Below, in pieces: positions 62,428 through 64,000 of a stretch of DNA of 64,000 bases. The position numbers were made by a program, and so were the translations under genes. The stretch is from assembly GCF_030816015.1 (NCBI RefSeq), contig NZ_JAUSXN010000001.1:2046001-2110000 (forward strand). The letters run 5' to 3'. Under the pieces are notes generated by a model, which was not told where the DNA came from, ran no database searches, and was given only the letters and a program-made list of their open reading frames with translations. Positions within the stretch are counted from its first letter, which is position 1. Each line of letters opens with the position of its first letter. Source of the DNA: Pedobacter sp. W3I1 (GTDB lineage: Bacteria; Bacteroidota; Bacteroidia; Sphingobacteriales; Sphingobacteriaceae).

Positions 62428-63687
62428 ATGAAATCGAATCAGATTTTTAAATTGATGATCCTGATGGTGTTAGCCTTAGCAGGATGCGAAAAAGCCAATG
62501 TAGATGTAGATACCACCGCTGTTGATGGTTCGGCAATTGGTGAAGTTTCCGGGATTTGGGCCAAAGGTAGTACACAGGTAATTAAAGGTGATATTGTAAT
62601 CCCGGAAGGGAAAACGCTTACGATTGAAGAAGGGGTAACGGTGCTGATGGATACGGTTGCGAAACCAGAAATTATTATAAAAGGTAATCTTTATGCTTTA
62701 GGGACCACAGAGAACCCTATCAAATTTACCGTAAACGATTTTTACAAAACACCATTAACCAAATTTGGTAAACTCTGGGGCGGTATTTTGGCTGGTCCAA
62801 CATGCGAGGAACTGGTGCTTGACCATGTAATTCTGGAATACGGCGGTGCTAAAACATCCGATGCTTCTACTTCTGTAAAAATGGGCTTGTACAAAGCTGT
62901 TGCGGGCGAAAGCTTACCAGCGCTTTGGTTTGCCAATGCCAGAGGCAAATTGGTGGTTCAAAATAGTACCATCAGAAATTTTCAGGAAGATTGTACTTAT
63001 ATTGAAGGTGGAAGAATCATTTTTGCCAACAATGTGTTTTATACCACGGGTGTAACAGGAGGAGAAGCCATGAACTTTAAATCGGGCTGTTTGGCAGATA
63101 TAGCCTATAATTTAGTTTATAGTACCAATACCAATGCTTTAAAATTGTCAAACACTGGAGATAAAACGCCACAAACGTATATTATTGCTTACAACAATAC
63201 CATGGTGAATACGGGCTGGAGAAGACCAACTGCGAAAGGCGGATCAATCTGGCTGGAAAGTACTGTGCGTGCTGATCTATATAATAATCTTTTTGCCAAC
63301 ACCCGTTTTGGTGTGAAAAGAGATCCAAAAAAGCCTGAAGATAACCGTTCTGCTTATAGCAATAACTGGTATTATGGTTTCGATCAGGCCACTGTAAACC
63401 AGTTTCAGCCAACCGGCGATATTGTGGGCGGTAAAAACGATGTAATTAGTAATGTTGCCGGAGCAAATGATCCTAAATTTGTGAATTATCCTTTAAATAC
63501 AGCGGTTACCAATGCCGATTTTAATACCGCATGGGATTTTCATCTGCAAGGCAACTCACCAGCTTTGGGTAAGGGCATCACCAACTTTACCCGCCATCAC
63601 CAGGCCGGAATTATAATGAAAAATGGTATCACCTATGTCTCACCCTCGCCATCAACATTTGTTGGTGCATACGGAACTAAAATATAA
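62428..63687 (+). CDS. Right-handed beta-helix lipoprotein
   Basis: 419-aa predicted surface or periplasmic lipoprotein. The lipobox LAGC puts the lipidated Cys at about residue 20. Repeated beta-helix rungs follow (GDIVIPEGKTLTIEEGVTVLMD, IIIKGNLYALGTTENPIKF, LVVQNSTIRNF). No pectate-lyase catalytic signature is obvious. It lies 22 bp after the TonB gene and 1 bp before the phytase gene, so it probably binds the same substrate, like a SusD substitute. Confidence 0.85.
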   Translation: MKSNQIFKLMILMVLALAGCEKANVDVDTTAVDGSAIGEVSGIWAKGSTQVIKGDIVIPEGKTLTIEEGVTVLMDTVAKPEIIIKGNLYALGTTENPIKFTVNDFYKTPLTKFGKLWGGILAGPTCEELVLDHVILEYGGAKTSDASTSVKMGLYKAVAGESLPALWFANARGKLVVQNSTIRNFQEDCTYIEGGRIIFANNVFYTTGVTGGEAMNFKSGCLADIAYNLVYSTNTNALKLSNTGDKTPQTYIIAYNNTMVNTGWRRPTAKGGSIWLESTVRADLYNNLFANTRFGVKRDPKKPEDNRSAYSNNWYYGFDQATVNQFQPTGDIVGGKNDVISNVAGANDPKFVNYPLNTAVTNADFNTAWDFHLQGNSPALGKGITNFTRHHQAGIIMKNGITYVSPSPSTFVGAYGTKI

Positions 63688-63688
63688 A

Positions 63689-64000
63689 ATGAAGCATAAT
63701 AATATATTAAAACTTGCCGCTTTTGCGGTATTAAGCCTGGCCATTTCTTGTAATGGAGGCATACAAAACGGAAATAGTACAGCAGTAAAGCCCTTGTACG
63801 TATCTGATCCTGTAGGTTTTGATACCGATGATCCTGCGATCTGGGTAAACCCGAACGATCCGGCGCAGTCTTTGGTAATCGGTACCGATAAAGATAGCAG
63901 TGGCGGCTTGTATGTTTTCGATCTGAAAGGTAAAACCATCAAGTCAAAAACCGTAAAAGGCTTAAAGCGCCCAAACAACGTTGATATTGCCTATGGTTTG
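63689..64000 (+). CDS. Beta-propeller 3-phytase (partial, C-terminus beyond window)
   Basis: First 104 codons of a phytase that releases phosphate from phytate, dependent on calcium. The signal ends in LAISC, so it is probably a lipoprotein. SDPVGFDTDDPAIWVNPNDP, SLVIGTDKDSSGGLYVFDL and KRPNNVDIAYGL match the first blades of the beta-propeller family. The ATG is 1 bp after the beta-helix gene stop. The rest lies outside the window. Confidence 0.92.
   Translation, partial: MKHNNILKLAAFAVLSLAISCNGGIQNGNSTAVKPLYVSDPVGFDTDDPAIWVNPNDPAQSLVIGTDKDSSGGLYVFDLKGKTIKSKTVKGLKRPNNVDIAYGL

Noticed and set aside
1..64000. tRNA, rRNA or riboswitch genes
   Set aside because: Reading the gaps on both strands I saw no cloverleaf, rRNA core or known riboswitch signature; a covariance search could still find something small.

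Overview
The window is a chromosomal segment of a Bacteroidota bacterium, most likely Pedobacter or a close Sphingobacteriaceae relative. Reasons: a SusC/SusD pair within a large polysaccharide utilisation locus (PUL), several TonB-dependent receptors with carboxypeptidase-like N-domains, Bacteroidota-type promoters (TTTG and TAnnTTTG), AT-rich intergenic DNA and many short palindromic repeats. The genus is inferred from protein style, not from a search.

Bases 1-37,500 form a pectin PUL aimed at rhamnogalacturonan I. On the minus strand at the left edge is a GH51 arabinofuranosidase, cut by the window edge. On the plus strand are an MG2-type surface protein, PL11 rhamnogalacturonan lyase, GH2, two CE12 rhamnogalacturonan acetylesterases, GH2, GH105, GH115, GH31, L-rhamnose mutarotase, GH106 and GH28. 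On the minus strand are GH39, GH2, a GH43-like enzyme, SusD and SusC. PL11 and GH28 cut the backbone, CE12 removes acetyl groups, GH105 removes the unsaturated end sugar, GH106 releases rhamnose, RhaM interconverts its anomers, and GH2/GH31/GH39/GH43/GH51/GH115 strip side chains. A YefM-YoeB toxin-antitoxin pair sits inside the locus between the GH43-like gene and susD. Four transcription units of the PUL share one promoter layout: a direct repeat CAGGAT-N4-CAGGAY, a 21-nt spacer and a -7-like TAnn element. This is the strongest candidate for something undescribed here.

Bases 38,000-48,700: a cysteine synthase-DsbD alpha domain-DsbD operon faces a divergent Lrp/AsnC regulator. Next comes a minus-strand operon of a small Cys/His-rich membrane protein, a NosF-like ABC ATPase, a TonB-dependent receptor and two ABC-2 permeases, plausibly for a metal or metallophore.

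Bases 49,000-57,600: a Crp/Fnr regulator precedes an operon of YceI, a 4-oxalocrotonate tautomerase-like protein, an SDR protein, an NTF2-like protein and a nitronate monooxygenase. A Crp-type palindrome lies about 41.5 bp before the predicted start of transcription. Then follow a YdeI-type protein, an acyltransferase, an M23-like protein, a RibD-C protein and a GNAT protein.

Bases 57,700-64,000: a membrane TPR/HTH regulator, a TonB-dependent receptor, a beta-helix lipoprotein and the start of a beta-propeller phytase make up a likely phosphate or phytate acquisition locus.

Four genes (PL11, GH105, GH39, Crp/Fnr) are each split by one extra base in a homopolymer run. The identical error type suggests consensus errors rather than real gene loss. 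Intergenic gaps carry several families of hairpin repeats.
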